Shown: piece after piece, positions 1 through 11,188 of the stretch
Layout: every line of letters starts with the position of its first letter
Position numbering within the stretch: position 1 is the stretch's first letter
Assembly (NCBI GenBank): GCA_903813345.2
Contig: CAIIXF020000005.1
Location: 19,531,375 to 19,595,374, forward strand
Length of the DNA: 64,000 nt
Direction: 5' to 3'
DNA from: Owenia fusiformis
Lineage: Eukaryota; Annelida; Polychaeta; Sabellida; Oweniidae
Translations under genes and position numbers: made by a program
The notes under the pieces: generated by a model
What the model saw: only the letters and a program-made list of their open reading frames with translations
Database searches by the model: none
Told to the model about the DNA's origin: nothing

Positions 1-2
1 CG

Positions 3-3000
3 CCTCACTCATCTCCAGTGTTACTAGTTCCAAAGAGCAGTGGTAAGTGGAGGTTTTGTCATGACAGTAGATTTCTAAACAATGCAACAGAAGATCAGCA
101 CTACCCATTAATCCGTATCGGTGATGCCATAGATCACTTGTCAAAGGCTAGAATCTTCTCCACTTTAGATGCTACGAGCGGTTACCATCAGGTCGAGTTG
201 GATGAAACAAGCAAACCCCTTACCGCATTTTCAACAAGAAAAGGCCACTGGGAATTTAACCGCATGCCCTTTGGATTGAAGGGTGCTCCACATACCTTCC
301 AGCGACTGATGAGTCTGATCATGCAAGGCTTAAATTACCAAGAGGTATTAGTCTACCTCGACGACATCATTGTGTATTCATCGTCCTTTGATGAACATCT
401 GGAATCGCTTCAGCGGGTGTTCAATCGATTGAGGCAGCATGGACTCAAACTACAACCACTGAAATGCTATTTCGCCCAAAAAGCTGTTAAATATTTGGGA
501 TATGTGGTAGATGCTGATGGAGTCCGACCAAATGAAGATGCTGTAAAGGCCATAGTTGAGATGCCAACTCCGAAGACGATAGAACAGATGTTGCGGTTTT
601 TAGGTAAATTGAATTACTACAGGAGGTTCATAAAAGGAATGGCAGACACTGCTAAACCTTTATATGACAGCATTAAAAACAGCAGACTCCATAAAACTAA
701 GTTACTGACACTTAATGCAGATCAACTCCAGGCAGTGGAGACCCTGAAGAAAACACTCGCATCTTATCAGGTGATGGCATACCCCTGTTTTGATAGGGAT
801 TTTCTGGTAGACACTGATGCCTCAGCCAACTCTGTGGGGGCTTGTTTATCACAGCAAGATGGCAAAGGTCATGAAAGGCCAGTTGCCTTTGCAAGCTCAA
901 CTCTGACCAAGGAGCAAAGGAACTATTCGACTACAGAACGAGAATGTCTGGCCATCATTTATGCTGTGAACCAGTTTCGTCAATTCTTATATGGCAAACC
1001 ATTTACTCTGAGGACTGACCACAATCCTCTGGTTTGGCTTAGGAATATCAAGGAACCTAAGGGCCGTTGGGCACGTTGGCTCATGTTGCTTGAGGAATTT
1101 CCATATACCATTGTCTATCGTAAAGGAAGTGAGCATGCAAATGCAGATTTCCTCTCAAGATTAGAGGATGAATCAGAATCCAAGACAATGAGTAAATCAG
1201 TTGGAATACAAGTTGGGGAACCAGCACAGATAAATAAATGCACCACAATTGATGTTGCTAAGCAGGGACAGAGGGAACTAAATGATCTAGCACCACAGCA
1301 GTTGAAGTTGTGCCCTACTAAGCCCATACCTGATCACCAAAATGTGAATACATGGCAGAGGGCTACATCACTCAAGGAACAACTTCTGGAAGATAATCCA
1401 ATGTTAACTCCAGATGTAACAGATAAGTCGATCAGTGAGAGCCAACATACTTCATTAAAGGATGCACTCCCTGAACTAGCTGAGGACCAGAACAATGAAA
1501 ACCATGAAGTTGGTCAAAATGAGGGTTTTGCAGATGGTCACAAGGCCCCCTTCCTTAATATGGATACTCTTAAGGAGGACCAGGAGGAGGATCCTGATAT
1601 CGGGCAGGTGTTAAAGTGGTTAAGAAGGGGAGAGCCAAGTGAGGAACAACTGAGTCAGGCATCAAGAACTTCAAGGTGGATTTATAAGCAGAAGAAGAAT
1701 CTAAAGTTATACAGACGGGTCTTATATAGAGAAGTTGAGAGAGAAAATGGATTACCAAGTATAATGCAAATAGTCCTTCCTAAATCTTGGAGAGAATTTG
1801 CATTAGGTGAACTTCATGATAATATTTTGTCAGGCCATTTCGGACCCGACCGAACTTCAGCACGTATCAGACTTAGGTACTATTGGCCAGGATTTCAACA
1901 AGATGTAGAGGATTGGTGTTCAAGCTGTGTTGAGTGTCAACAAAGAAAGTCCCCGAAAACCAAACCAAAAGCTCCACTAACTTGTATTCCAGTGAAGGGG
2001 AGACCATTTGAGGAAATTGCCATGGACTTTGTCGAATTACCACCCACGTCACGGGGTAATAAATATGCCATGGTAGTGGGTGATTACCTGACTAAATGGG
2101 TTGAGGCCTATCCCATGAAAGACATTAAAACTGAGAGAACAGCGTCACTACTGGTCCGGGAATGGATATCAAGGTTTGGTTGTCCAGTCAGTATAAATTC
2201 AGACCAGGGGTCTCAATTCGAAAGTAGACTGTTTAAAGAGCTATGCAGGGTACTTGAAACCAAGAAAAGAAGGACCACTTCATATCATCCAAAGACAGAT
2301 GGCATGATAGAGAGGAATAATAAAATGTTGATCAACTCTCTCTCCATATTTGCAAAAGAAAACCGTGACTGGGATCTAAAGCTACCTCTAGTCCTCTTTG
2401 CATATAGAACAAGTGTTCATAGTTCTACAGGGTTTTCGCCATTCATGCTGGCCTTTGGCAGAGAAGCTCATTTACCCATAGACTGGATGGTTGGTGAAGC
2501 TTACCCAATTGAAAGGGTCTCTGCACAATCTTGGGTGGCTACTCTTCAGAGGGATATGAGGAAGGTATTTAACTTGGCTCAAGACAACATCAGTAAATCT
2601 CAGAAGCGACAAAAGGCTCAATATGATAAGGATCTCAAAGGAACGTTCCAGAAATATGAACATGGTGACAAAGTCATGCTGTTTGACCCAACTGCACGTG
2701 GAAAAGATGGGAAGCTTCATAATCCATGGAAAGGGCCATTTAAAATCTTAAAGCGCACATCTGATGTCACATATAAGGTGGACTTAGGCAACAAAGTTAT
2801 CCATGTGAATTATGATAGGCTCAAGAAGTTTATCAGTAGAAGAAACTTCAACACCAATCAAGCTGATATTGAAAAACCCACACAAGATGGGAAAGCCAAG
2901 GGGTTGTCCATTCATTTGCATGGGTCAGATAGTGAAATTGACATTTCCAGTTCAGATGAGGAATGGGAAGATGATGTGATTATCAATAACAGAAATAACC

Positions 3001-3269
3001 ATGAAGGTGGAGAACAAGAGACTGTCCGAGTTACCAATCATCTCTCTAGTGAGGAAGATGATCTGTCTGGGGAGGAAGATGATACTTCTTCAGAAGCTAA
3101 CTTTCATGAGTTGTCGCAAGATGATGAGGAACAGTTTTGGGATGAAGAACAGGAACTGCCATATGGTAAATCCCAATATACTGTGAATTTTCCCAAACAC
3201 CATTGTGAGGTCAGCAATAAAAACATTTTGCCAGCAGGTAGTGAGCGCAGCTGTACTAAGCACAAATAA
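3..3269 (+). CDS. pol: Ty3/Gypsy pol polyprotein, partial (RT, RNase H, integrase)
   Basis: Retrotransposon polyprotein, open from the window edge (codons in phase with base 3) to a TAA at 3267-3269. Counting from the Val codon at 18, reverse transcriptase has the catalytic YLDD at about residues 113-116. RNase H follows with DTDASA near 265-270, TERE near 307-310 and RTDHNPL near 332-338. The integrase has an HHCC zinc-binding region (H..H near 599-607, C..C near 634-637), then a DDE core with MDF near 669, SDQG near 728 and the catalytic Glu about 35 residues later. A C-terminal module with WKGPFK matches the GPY/F type. The last ~110 residues are rich in Asp, Glu and Ser and I recognise no envelope or chromodomain there. 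The frame is uninterrupted. Proteins of this kind are cleaved by an element-encoded protease, which would lie upstream of the window. Confidence 0.93.
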   Translation, partial: PHSSPVLLVPKSSGKWRFCHDSRFLNNATEDQHYPLIRIGDAIDHLSKARIFSTLDATSGYHQVELDETSKPLTAFSTRKGHWEFNRMPFGLKGAPHTFQRLMSLIMQGLNYQEVLVYLDDIIVYSSSFDEHLESLQRVFNRLRQHGLKLQPLKCYFAQKAVKYLGYVVDADGVRPNEDAVKAIVEMPTPKTIEQMLRFLGKLNYYRRFIKGMADTAKPLYDSIKNSRLHKTKLLTLNADQLQAVETLKKTLASYQVMAYPCFDRDFLVDTDASANSVGACLSQQDGKGHERPVAFASSTLTKEQRNYSTTERECLAIIYAVNQFRQFLYGKPFTLRTDHNPLVWLRNIKEPKGRWARWLMLLEEFPYTIVYRKGSEHANADFLSRLEDESESKTMSKSVGIQVGEPAQINKCTTIDVAKQGQRELNDLAPQQLKLCPTKPIPDHQNVNTWQRATSLKEQLLEDNPMLTPDVTDKSISESQHTSLKDALPELAEDQNNENHEVGQNEGFADGHKAPFLNMDTLKEDQEEDPDIGQVLKWLRRGEPSEEQLSQASRTSRWIYKQKKNLKLYRRVLYREVERENGLPSIMQIVLPKSWREFALGELHDNILSGHFGPDRTSARIRLRYYWPGFQQDVEDWCSSCVECQQRKSPKTKPKAPLTCIPVKGRPFEEIAMDFVELPPTSRGNKYAMVVGDYLTKWVEAYPMKDIKTERTASLLVREWISRFGCPVSINSDQGSQFESRLFKELCRVLETKKRRTTSYHPKTDGMIERNNKMLINSLSIFAKENRDWDLKLPLVLFAYRTSVHSSTGFSPFMLAFGREAHLPIDWMVGEAYPIERVSAQSWVATLQRDMRKVFNLAQDNISKSQKRQKAQYDKDLKGTFQKYEHGDKVMLFDPTARGKDGKLHNPWKGPFKILKRTSDVTYKVDLGNKVIHVNYDRLKKFISRRNFNTNQADIEKPTQDGKAKGLSIHLHGSDSEIDISSSDEEWEDDVIINNRNNHEGGEQETVRVTNHLSSEEDDLSGEEDDTSSEANFHELSQDDEEQFWDEEQELPYGKSQYTVNFPKHHCEVSNKNILPAGSERSCTKHK

Positions 3270-3290
3270 ATTCATGGGTTAGTGTAGGTC

Positions 3291-3304
3291 AAGGAAGGGA
3301 GGAA
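3291..3304 (+). other. Polypurine tract of the Gypsy element
   Basis: A purine-only run ending directly before the TGTAAT that opens the 3' LTR. This is the expected plus-strand primer position in LTR retrotransposons. Confidence 0.7.
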
Positions 3305-4898
3305 TGTAATATGGTATATTTTTATGTGTTTTCAGGTATAGAGTATAGTAGATTATTCTTCCCAGTGGCCTTATACTAACGCTTGTGGTGGTGGTTTGCT
3401 TTACAGAATATAGCAACAATACCTTGAGATACACGACAAATTGCACGATTCATAGCATGTGATCAGTGTTGCTTGTAGATGTAGTTTTGTAACATTAACT
3501 GATTTGCCTAGCGTAACAATCAAAGTGTGTATTCACAAGTGAACACAAGACCCGAATGAGTATTGGCAATTTATAGAAAGATATCGTCACGATTCATAGC
3601 ATGTGATCAGGGTGCTCATAGATGTAGTTTTGTAACATTAACTGATTTGCCTAGTGTAACAATTAACAGTGTCCAGTATTCACACGTGAACACGAGACCC
3701 GCATGAGTATTGGTGATTTATAGAAAGATATTGTTACAGAGTATCCCCATATACATTGACTATTATGGTATACGATTAAATTGATTGGCACTAGTAATTA
3801 TAGTGCTTCAGTAGCATTCATAGTGTATATTAACAGTGTTCACTATTCATGCGTGAACTGGAGACCAGAATGAGTATCAGTGATTATCGATACAGAGTAT
3901 TCTCATATACATTGACTATTATGGTGTTATAGCATTAATTGATTGGCACTAGTAGTTATTGGATGTCACAATTTGCCGTGATCATCAATTACAGTATGAA
4001 CCAGACAGAATATGTACCAGAGCGACCATATAGGAGCCTAAGATACTAGCATACCAGCACAATATCATTATAGAGTGTAACATGATACATTGAGCATTAT
4101 GATGGCATATGATTCAATGATCGACATATTTGAGTTATTATAGAGTGGTACAATAAACTTTGACCATTTGTACAGAAGGCCAGATTGAGCAGTCAATTAG
4201 TTGCTATAGAGTAGGATTGTGCTGAGTTAAGTAGTTGAACAAATCAAAGCCTTCATTGTACCGGAGCGACGATTAGAGTAACTGTTACCAGCAAACATTA
4301 GAATATCGCTTATATCATTACAGGGTGTCCCAATATACATTGTCTGATTATTAACATTGATTCAGCAACATTCTGACTGATATATGCACATTTTATGGGT
4401 CATTATGTCTTAATAAGATATTATAGCTGGAAACTTAACTCTTAATAGTATTTATGCATTCATGTGTATTCATAGCATTTTAAGTATGCAACCATTATAG
4501 GTTAACTTTAGTTCATGAGTTATTAGAATATAGTTAAGTGTTAGGACTTGCAGAACGAAGAGTTAGTGAGTTAGTTAATTTAGATGGAAATACAGTGTTC
4601 CCACATACAGTAGGTAGTATAGGGTATTCGTTGTGAGCGATTAGGATTACTCAGTTGATTTGCTGGTACCACAAGGTTAAGTTAGGATCTCAGATAATTT
4701 GGGTAACCAGTGTCACAGACTAGTAAAAGTAGCGAGTAACCATTACTGGTCTTTATTTGGTTTCATTACTAACCGCTTTGAGAGTTTGTGGTATAACCAC
4801 CCTTTTATTGTACATGTAATTTAGATGTATATGTTACTTTAACATTGTTTCAAAATATATTTCCATATTAAAACTACCTATATTTGTGAGTAATTACA
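3305..4898 (+). repeat. 3' LTR of the Gypsy element (about 1.6 kb)
   Basis: The LTR starts with TGTAAT next to the polypurine tract. The first convincing matching end is ATTACA at 4893-4898, the inverted complement of the start, giving 1,594 bp, long for this superfamily. It has no long ORF and is built of diverged internal duplications. The 5' LTR that would confirm the ends is not in the window, so the right end is inferred from the terminal hexamer. Confidence 0.65.
3445..3735 (+). repeat. Two 144-bp tandem units inside the LTR
   Basis: The segment starting ACGATTCATAGCATGTGATCAG at 3445 is repeated from 3589 with about 85-90% identity by eye. Weaker relatives of the same motifs (TTCAC..GTGAAC, GAGACC, GAATGAGTAT) recur to about 3960. 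Internal duplication within an LTR usually affects U3 length and may vary between copies. Confidence 0.75.
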
Positions 4899-5199
4899 AT
4901 TCTTTTTCAAATTTGCCTCGTCTATTTTTGGATTTTGGATTTGTTTATTTTGCCTCATCTAATTTTCTTTCCCAGCTATGTCCTCGCCCTGCCACTCATC
5001 ATATTTCTATGCACTGTATTGTCAGAGATTTCTCAGAATCCCAAAGTGCCACGAATCACAATTATCACTGTACTTAACGACATTAACGTTCATTTCAGTT
5101 GAATCATAAATAACTTTTATACATGTTTTTGTTTATATAGTATTGATAACAGTCAATGATAATTGCCCTTAAAACCTCAACCTATATAAAACAATTTAT
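4899..5199. other. Spacer between Gypsy LTR and the convergent minus-strand gene
   Basis: AT-rich sequence with no supported gene. It should contain the 3' end of the minus-strand gene whose stop codon is at 5200-5202. On the minus strand an AATAAA motif overlaps the stop codon, so polyadenylation may occur within this stretch. Confidence 0.5.
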
Positions 5200-6943
5200 T
5201 TATTGAATCAATATTATCATACATGTCATACTTCTGTCTGTACCTTCATCATCTGAAGTATCATCAGCAACATTGATAGCCTCATCTTCATTCAGGTCAC
5301 TGTCAAATCCTTCATCAACTTCTTCATCTTCCTCGTCACTCCTCTCAATTGAATCTGAAACATGATGATTGCATACATGATTTCATTACAATGATATGTA
5401 TACTTGTTGAAATGGATGAATACATAATAGCAACTTTTGAGGAATGCCAGTCACTATACCATTGTGTCCACAAATGAAATTATCTTTAATGGGAGGGGAT
5501 AAACTTTTAAAGTCCATTATTTCAAAACTGGAATCAAATTTTAATCTGAGAAAAGTATGTTCAGCTCCATTTCTTAGAGAAGAATATGATATGTAGGTTC
5601 CGAGAATATCAAAACATTCGTTGGCATAGTCCCTTATAGTGTGATGTTGATTGATTGTGATGTTAATTGGTATTAAAAGAAAATGTGATAGATGACTATT
5701 AAAGACATTCCTATAGGCAGTGAACCTTTACCTGTAAACATATTTATCAAATGAAACATCATTCAGAAACCTTATTAACATTGAATAAACTACATTATTT
5801 TTATATTTACAGAATTTGGATGGATCAATTACATGATGAATGACTTTTTCAAAATAATTTTCGTTGCATGATCAATGATGTCTGCCATATGTGGTAGTGG
5901 TTCATCCATACGTATGAATACAAATCCTCTTTGGTATAAACAATACCTGTTGACGTAATACAATGTCAGGGTATATAGATACTAAGTTCATAAAAAATGA
6001 GAGTCAATTCTAATTCAAGTCATTACCTGATTGTTTGAGAATTGTCACGCCTTTGGGAGAGTCCTTCTTGGCGACTTTAACACCTTTAAATTGGTACTGA
6101 TCGTCATTTAGAGGACGTTTAAGACTACGTCTCAGAATTGATGTATCTTGGGTTGTTCTTTCAGCATCTTTATTTTCTGCCCATGATTTGATAGACTGCT
6201 CCCATTTCTGTTTACTGGTAACTGAACTGTCTGTGGCATCTGATACCTTAAGCATTGATATGTCCATGCTCTCCATGCTTGTGATGGTGGAAGAGGGTTC
6301 CTTCCCACCACAACTCATTGAGTTGACAGTACTAGGGATAATACTGCCAGATATAACACTACAGGGGGTAAGACTGCACATTGGGATGCTTTGGCTTATT
6401 GACTGAACTGGTAACTCCTTGCTTTTCTCGCGTTTGATCATTGATGTGATATCTGTGATTTGATGTGGGGAATTCAACTCGGCAAGTGTTGGTCCTTGAT
6501 TGGCATCTTGGGAATCAACTTGGAAAATATCTTCCATTCTTAACAGATCTGATGTTGCATCAATTTCAAAATTATCTCTGCTGTTTTCACAGAACAAATA
6601 CTGGGAAAGACTATCGTTAAAAAGCTCATCTGTTAAACTGTCATATTCAAACTTGGGCTTTAGGTCAAAGTCACAAGGACTATCCATATGGACTGTAGGA
6701 CTGATTTGTGAGACAGAGGGGTAGCAGGAGCTCATGTCTCGTTTCTCTTGTTCATATAAATGCATCGTATTGGGACTTGCTGGGTTAGCCTGAAGTTCTG
6801 CCATGAGGCACTGATCAAAGTTTGTACCCATCTTAAGTATAAGTGAATTGATGAGAGCTTGCTTCCTGAAATCAGGGAATGATTTATCGGACTCTTCTTT
6901 TCTTTGGAGGTTTTCCATGAACTTTGCACGCATCAAACTCCAT
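5200..6943 (-). CDS. Unrecognised nuclear-type protein, last two exons (5' incomplete)
   Basis: Two exons on the minus strand: 6943-6027 and 5354-5200. The first begins after an acceptor (tttaattgcag) and ends at a donor (TCAG|gtaatg); the second begins after tttcag. The junction keeps the frame (a Gly/Asp codon is split after its first base). Together they give 356 residues plus a split codon, ending in TAA at 5202-5200. Upstream exons are not identified, so the N terminus is missing. Visible features: a basic/amphipathic start (WSLMRAKFMENLQRK), a long Ser/Thr-rich middle with short acidic-hydrophobic patches, a basic stretch near residues 273-295 (SLKRPL.., KVAKKD) that could be a nuclear localisation signal, and a strongly acidic tail (SDEEDEEVDEGFDSDLNEDE). 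This composition fits a transcriptional co-regulator, but I recognise no domain and assign no function. Alternative: another short 3' exon could be used through a gtacag donor in the tail. Confidence 0.75.
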
Positions 6944-7262
6944 CTGCAATTAAAAAAATATATTTATTACTGTTGTATAGTACTGTTACTTCACCTTGAA
7001 ACTGGAATATTTTTAGAATACAAGAACATCTGTATAAGGTGAACACTTTTTGGACCCAGTAGAACCTGTACATGTTCATATTATTTAAGGTAAATTCAAA
7101 TGGGAATCAATGGGAGGATTAACAATGGGATCCAGCATGAATAACATCCAGGTTAAAGGCGCAATGCACCATGAATGCATGTTGGCTTTTTCTCAATATA
7201 GAAGGGTGTTCAAGTTGAAGTTTTACTGTAATTGTAAAGCGATTTGTAAATTTAGCAAGTCA
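6944..7262. other. Intron or upstream flank of the minus-strand gene
   Basis: I see no coding exon, repeat or RNA gene here. It holds the 3' end of the intron that precedes exon 6943-6027; the upstream exon could not be located in the window. Confidence 0.4.
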
Positions 7263-7386
7263 TGCCTTGGTCACATTTGCTCAGAATTTCTCTATAACGG
7301 CTCCCAGCTGATTGAATACAATATTGAACAAAACACTCAATCGGCCGGGCGCCGGCCGATGGATCGGAGCATATGTGACCAAGGCA
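7263..7386. repeat. Small foldback repeat with a GC-rich central hairpin
   Basis: Terminal inverted repeats of about 20 bases (TGCCTTGGTCACATTTGCTC and its near complement ending at 7386) enclose about 80 bp. A 21-base GC palindrome (ATCGGCCGG, loop GCG, CCGGCCGAT) lies at 7340-7360, next to the right arm. It stands out from the AT-rich surroundings. Likely a miniature inverted-repeat element; the family is unknown. Confidence 0.7.
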
Positions 7387-7515
7387 TTACTGAGTGATGA
7401 ACAATAAGATAAATAATAAAATGTCAATAATGCTATTCTCACTGCAATTAGGTCATAGTGACCTCTTCATTACTCTTTTTAAAACAATAATGTTTTTTCT
7501 CCCAGCTCCTACTGT

Positions 7516-7984
7516 GGGTCAATATAACCTACTTGAGATTTGTTTTGCTCATCGTATAGGAAAAGTAGTACTTAATACACTAGTTCGCTACTTTGTAGAT
7601 GTATGGCACGTATATGTGTACATGTATTGGCAATTAATGTTTGGTGATAGCTAGTAGGAGTGTCAGGGACCGCTGACAGATTATTATTTTGAACCAAAAA
7701 ATTGAATTAAATTTTTGGCGGTCTCAGTAAATCAATGGGGTAATCAGGTCCTACGTGCTTTTTACAGGCCCAGAAATCAATGCTCGCTTATAAATGTAGC
7801 AAAATCTTTTTTCGTTCGTGGGATATTTATTTCACCATATAACCGAACGGGAAGTTTTTGAATAGGACTACATGATCTGAATGGATGTGAGGATTCGATG
7901 GGCTGGGATTTGAGAAATTATGATTTGAACTTTGCCAATTTTACATGTATTCCAATGGGTGTAAAAGTAAGTTGCTTTCTACCT
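7516..7984 (+). repeat. 469-bp direct repeat, left copy
   Basis: Starts GGGTCAATATAACCTACTTG and ends TTGCTTTCTACCT. Contains a short palindromic section around the AATTGAATTAAATTTTTGG stretch. No coding potential seen. Confidence 0.9.
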
Positions 7985-8854
7985 AATATCAACCACATTT
8001 ATTAGTGAATTTCGAGAAATATGTCGAATTTAGCCATATTTCGCATATGTTTCTATGGAACCATTTAAAGTTTTGCAAATTAACCCCTACAATTCTGGAG
8101 ACGACGATCTAAATTTTGCTGATTCAGCAATCTTCGTTTTTTCATTGAAAACAGTACTTTTCAGCCTAAATTGCTACATTTCTGCTCTCTTATCAAGTAA
8201 TTTGATGCAGTTCTTGCCAAATTAAAGGAAACACACCCCAAACGTTCCACAGTGTGCAAAGTTCCAACATTTTGACCCTTTAAACCCACGAAAGACCCAA
8301 TTTTAAAGGGACGTATTCAGTAAACCTGCACAAAAGACAATGCTACTTGAACTAGCCATCAGAAGTTCATGAAAAACGAAAAATCAATGATGTTCAGTTT
8401 AGTAAAGTAGCAAATAGTCCTACTTATGAGAGAATATAAATCACTTAAGCAATTTGTACAACTTTAAACAGCTGTTTTAAGTAGATTAGTATCGTTATGG
8501 GCAAAAATCCCCCAAAATAGCCCAAAATTTGTCCAAAAATTCAAAAATTTCATGCTCAAGGCTGAATTATTTTGACTATTTTGCTACATTTATCAGTGCA
8601 GTGACAAGAAGTCTTGTGGATAGCGCAACTTTTCCTGAACGTTATCTCTAATAAGATATTTTAATGACAAAATAACTACATTTAGTCTGGAATAAATTGT
8701 CACAAAATATAATGACCCCAGGGGTCAAGAGAACCCTATAGAATCAAAAGTGCTGAGGGGATTTGAGCAAAAATGTACATATCACTTCATAAAACCCCGA
8801 ACTTTAAAATTCATATTGAATAAAATGCATATTCAGTCAACCATGACACTAATA

Positions 8855-9323
8855 GGGTCAATATAACCTACTTGAGATTTGTTTTGCTCATCGTATAGGA
8901 AAAGTAGTACTTAATACACTAGTTCGCTACTTTGTAGATGTATGGCACGTATATGTGTACATGTATTGGCAATTAATGTTTGGTGATAGCTAGTAGGAGT
9001 GTCAGGGACCGCTGACAGATTATTATTTTGAACCAAAAAATTGAATTAAATTTTTGGCGGTCTCAGTAAATCAATGGGGTAATCAGGTCCTACGTGCTTT
9101 TTACAGGCCCAGAAATCAATGCTCGCTTATAAATGTAGCAAAATCTTTTTTCGTTCGTGGGATATTTATTTCACCATATAACCGAACGGGAAGTTTTTGA
9201 ATAGGACTACATGATCTGAATGGATGTGAGGATTCGATGGGCTGGGATTTGAGAAATTATGATTTGAACTTTGCCAATTTTACATGTATTCCAATGGGTG
9301 TAAAAGTAAGTTGCTTTCTACCT
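8855..9323 (+). repeat. 469-bp direct repeat, right copy
   Basis: Same sequence as 7516-7984 with an offset of exactly 1,339 bases and no mismatch that I can find. Flanking bases differ on both sides, which fixes the ends. Confidence 0.9.
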
Positions 9324-10258
9324 GTGCATGATTTATTCGCACCACAAAGTCAATAAAAGCATTATCATTTGGTCAAAGTAACCTTTTTATGAGGTAAGTT
9401 TAGTTTTCTTCCCATCCTGGATTAAATTTTCATTACCATGTGACCCCATAAAACCTGCTTTGAATGGAACTTTTGACTTTTACCAGTATTTGGACAATAA
9501 TAAATATTACAAGCTCATGACATGGAACAGGCAGTAGGTTGTAGTAACCTTTAATATATCTCTACAACAATATATGTTTTAGGTATAGAATACAAATTGA
9601 GCCACTTGAAGTCTCCCAGCTGAGATCAGCTGGATTTCATTATATACATGTACTTTAACTTTACAGTCTCCCAAAAAAGCATTTTGCGTGTAAATGAATC
9701 ACAGGTCAGTTAAGTTGAAGCATTTCAGGTGGCTGTACACTATGATTTTTATGTCCAATAACTAGGAGAACAACATTAGTTAGCCTACTTTAGATAACAT
9801 TGAATTTGAAATAGTGATAAATGCATGGCAAATGCATGCAAAGAGTAATGAATATAATTGAAATATGTGCAATGCGTTTCAAACATGCAATGAGAATGAA
9901 TAAATTATAAAACAGCCAGGTGCGCTTGATAGAAATATGGTTTAAGAGTAGATAGACCTGGCTGAGTGGCTTAATTTTTTTCTTTGGGAGACAAAGGGGC
10001 AAAGTTGATGTAACTATGGCATCCATTCAGACAATAACCAAAAACCAGGCATGGGCTTGCTTGAGATAATTCCAATGTAGTTTTAACAGTTTACCAGGAT
10101 GTACTTCAGGATAAAACTAACATAAATCAGGACAAAAGCATAAATTAACCTGTTTCTGCTAAGAGTCTAATACAGACGATTCATGGTTTTGGGAAATCCC
10201 TGTATGCATTTCTACACTGATTCTGATAGATGCAGTGAATTCCCTATATACATTCTCT
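9324..10258. other. No gene or repeat recognised
   Basis: AT-rich non-coding sequence. Short open frames on both strands have no splice context or recognisable motif. Confidence 0.4.
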
Positions 10259-10303
10259 ATTATCTCGTACCATGACCATTTCTTCTGGTCTTGGTACGAG
10301 ATA
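10259..10303. repeat. Near-perfect hairpin, 19-bp arms
   Basis: TTATCTCGTACCATGACCA pairs with TGGTCTTGGTACGAGATAA across a six-base loop, with a single mismatch. Isolated hairpins like this are often remnants of foldback transposons. Confidence 0.75.
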
Positions 10304-10415
10304 ATATTCTCTATACCTCTCTATCCCTCTATACTTTATTCAATGGGATAATTAATTCTAGTGAATCCTAGTCCAAGAGACCATATTTTTGCATTTTCGG
10401 TATGAGATAGATAAC

Positions 10416-11188
10416 GTATTAGGGATGTTGAAGCTATTCGGAATCTGAAAGTGAGCTTTACAGGGAAAGTGAAAGTCAGATTTCCGGGGTCATATCATAA
10501 GTTCAGTAGTATTAAAACTTTATTATAGGTATAATTGATAAATCAATAATTTCAAAGCTTAAAAACACAAATGTGAACTATTTCGAGAAAAGCAACATTA
10601 AAAATTGGTGCCTTAAAGCTTCAGCATATTTTACATAATGTCACATAAAATTGGACTGGTCCTTTAAATTTTTATTTACCCGTCATAGTCACCCCGGAAT
10701 AGCCTGACAACGGTAAAGTCAGATACCGTTGTCACAAATGGCGGACATAACCGTCGCTTCAATTCTTCAATCACCTGGTCCTCGTTTCACGGGACATTAT
10801 CATCGCTAATTCTGTGCATGTATTAAGCTCTTGTGATAATGTATCATACGAAATCCCAATTTTGATCAAATTGGGTCGTGAATAGCCACAATATAGCATC
10901 TTCGTTATCGTCAGTGACAAAGGAATCTGAATTTGGGATAATTTACAGACAACAATTATTTAAAATTCAGATTCCGTTGTCATTGACGACCCAATTTGAT
11001 CGAAATTGATATTCCATATGATACATAGAGGATAATAGGAAAATACAGTAATACATAGTTCTCATAGAAATTTTGAAATTAAGTTAATTTAAGTGATTTT
11101 TTTTCTAAACCCTTATGACACGACCCCTTAAATCTGACTTTCACTTTCCCTTCAGCTTCCAAATAGCTTCAAGATCCCTAATACACAT
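10416..11188. mobile_element. Foldback element with ~85-bp imperfect terminal inverted repeats
   Basis: The left arm (about 10416-10502, GTATTAGGGATGTTGAAGC..) and right arm (about 11110-11188) are inverted relatives sharing GGGAAAGTGAAAGTCAGATTT and TCATAAG. Inside, a second inverted pair holds CCCAATTTTGATCAAATTGGG-like and CGTTGTCATTGACG-like motifs, so the element folds in nested layers. No ORF. Ends and target duplication were not resolved. Confidence 0.65.

Larger units (their letters stand above)
1..4898 (+). mobile_element. Ty3/Gypsy LTR retrotransposon, 3' portion (5' part outside window)
   Basis: The left edge of the window cuts into a Ty3/Gypsy element in the reverse transcriptase region. 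What remains is the rest of pol, a polypurine tract at about 3291-3304 and a 3' LTR at 3305-4898 that starts TGTAAT and ends ATTACA. The order RT, RNase H, integrase is the diagnostic Ty3/Gypsy order. Gag, protease and the 5' LTR are outside the window, so LTR-LTR divergence and the target site duplication cannot be read. No stop or frameshift interrupts about 1,089 codons, which suggests a young copy. Confidence 0.9.
7516..9323. mobile_element. Element or duplication bounded by identical 469-bp direct repeats
   Basis: Two direct repeats, 7516-7984 and 8855-9323, appear identical base for base and enclose 870 bp without any long ORF. This resembles a small non-autonomous LTR element (TRIM-like) or a very recent partial tandem duplication of a 1,339-bp unit. 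The repeat ends are not a clear TG..CA and I see no convincing target site duplication, so the LTR reading is tentative. Confidence 0.6.

Noticed and set aside
7110-7397. 95-codon plus-strand frame
   Set aside because: Runs through the foldback repeat at 7263-7386 and has no protein-like composition or splice context.
7516-9323. Firm call as an LTR retrotransposon
   Set aside because: Ends are not TG..CA, no primer binding site or polypurine tract is evident and no target duplication was found; left as an undetermined element or duplication.
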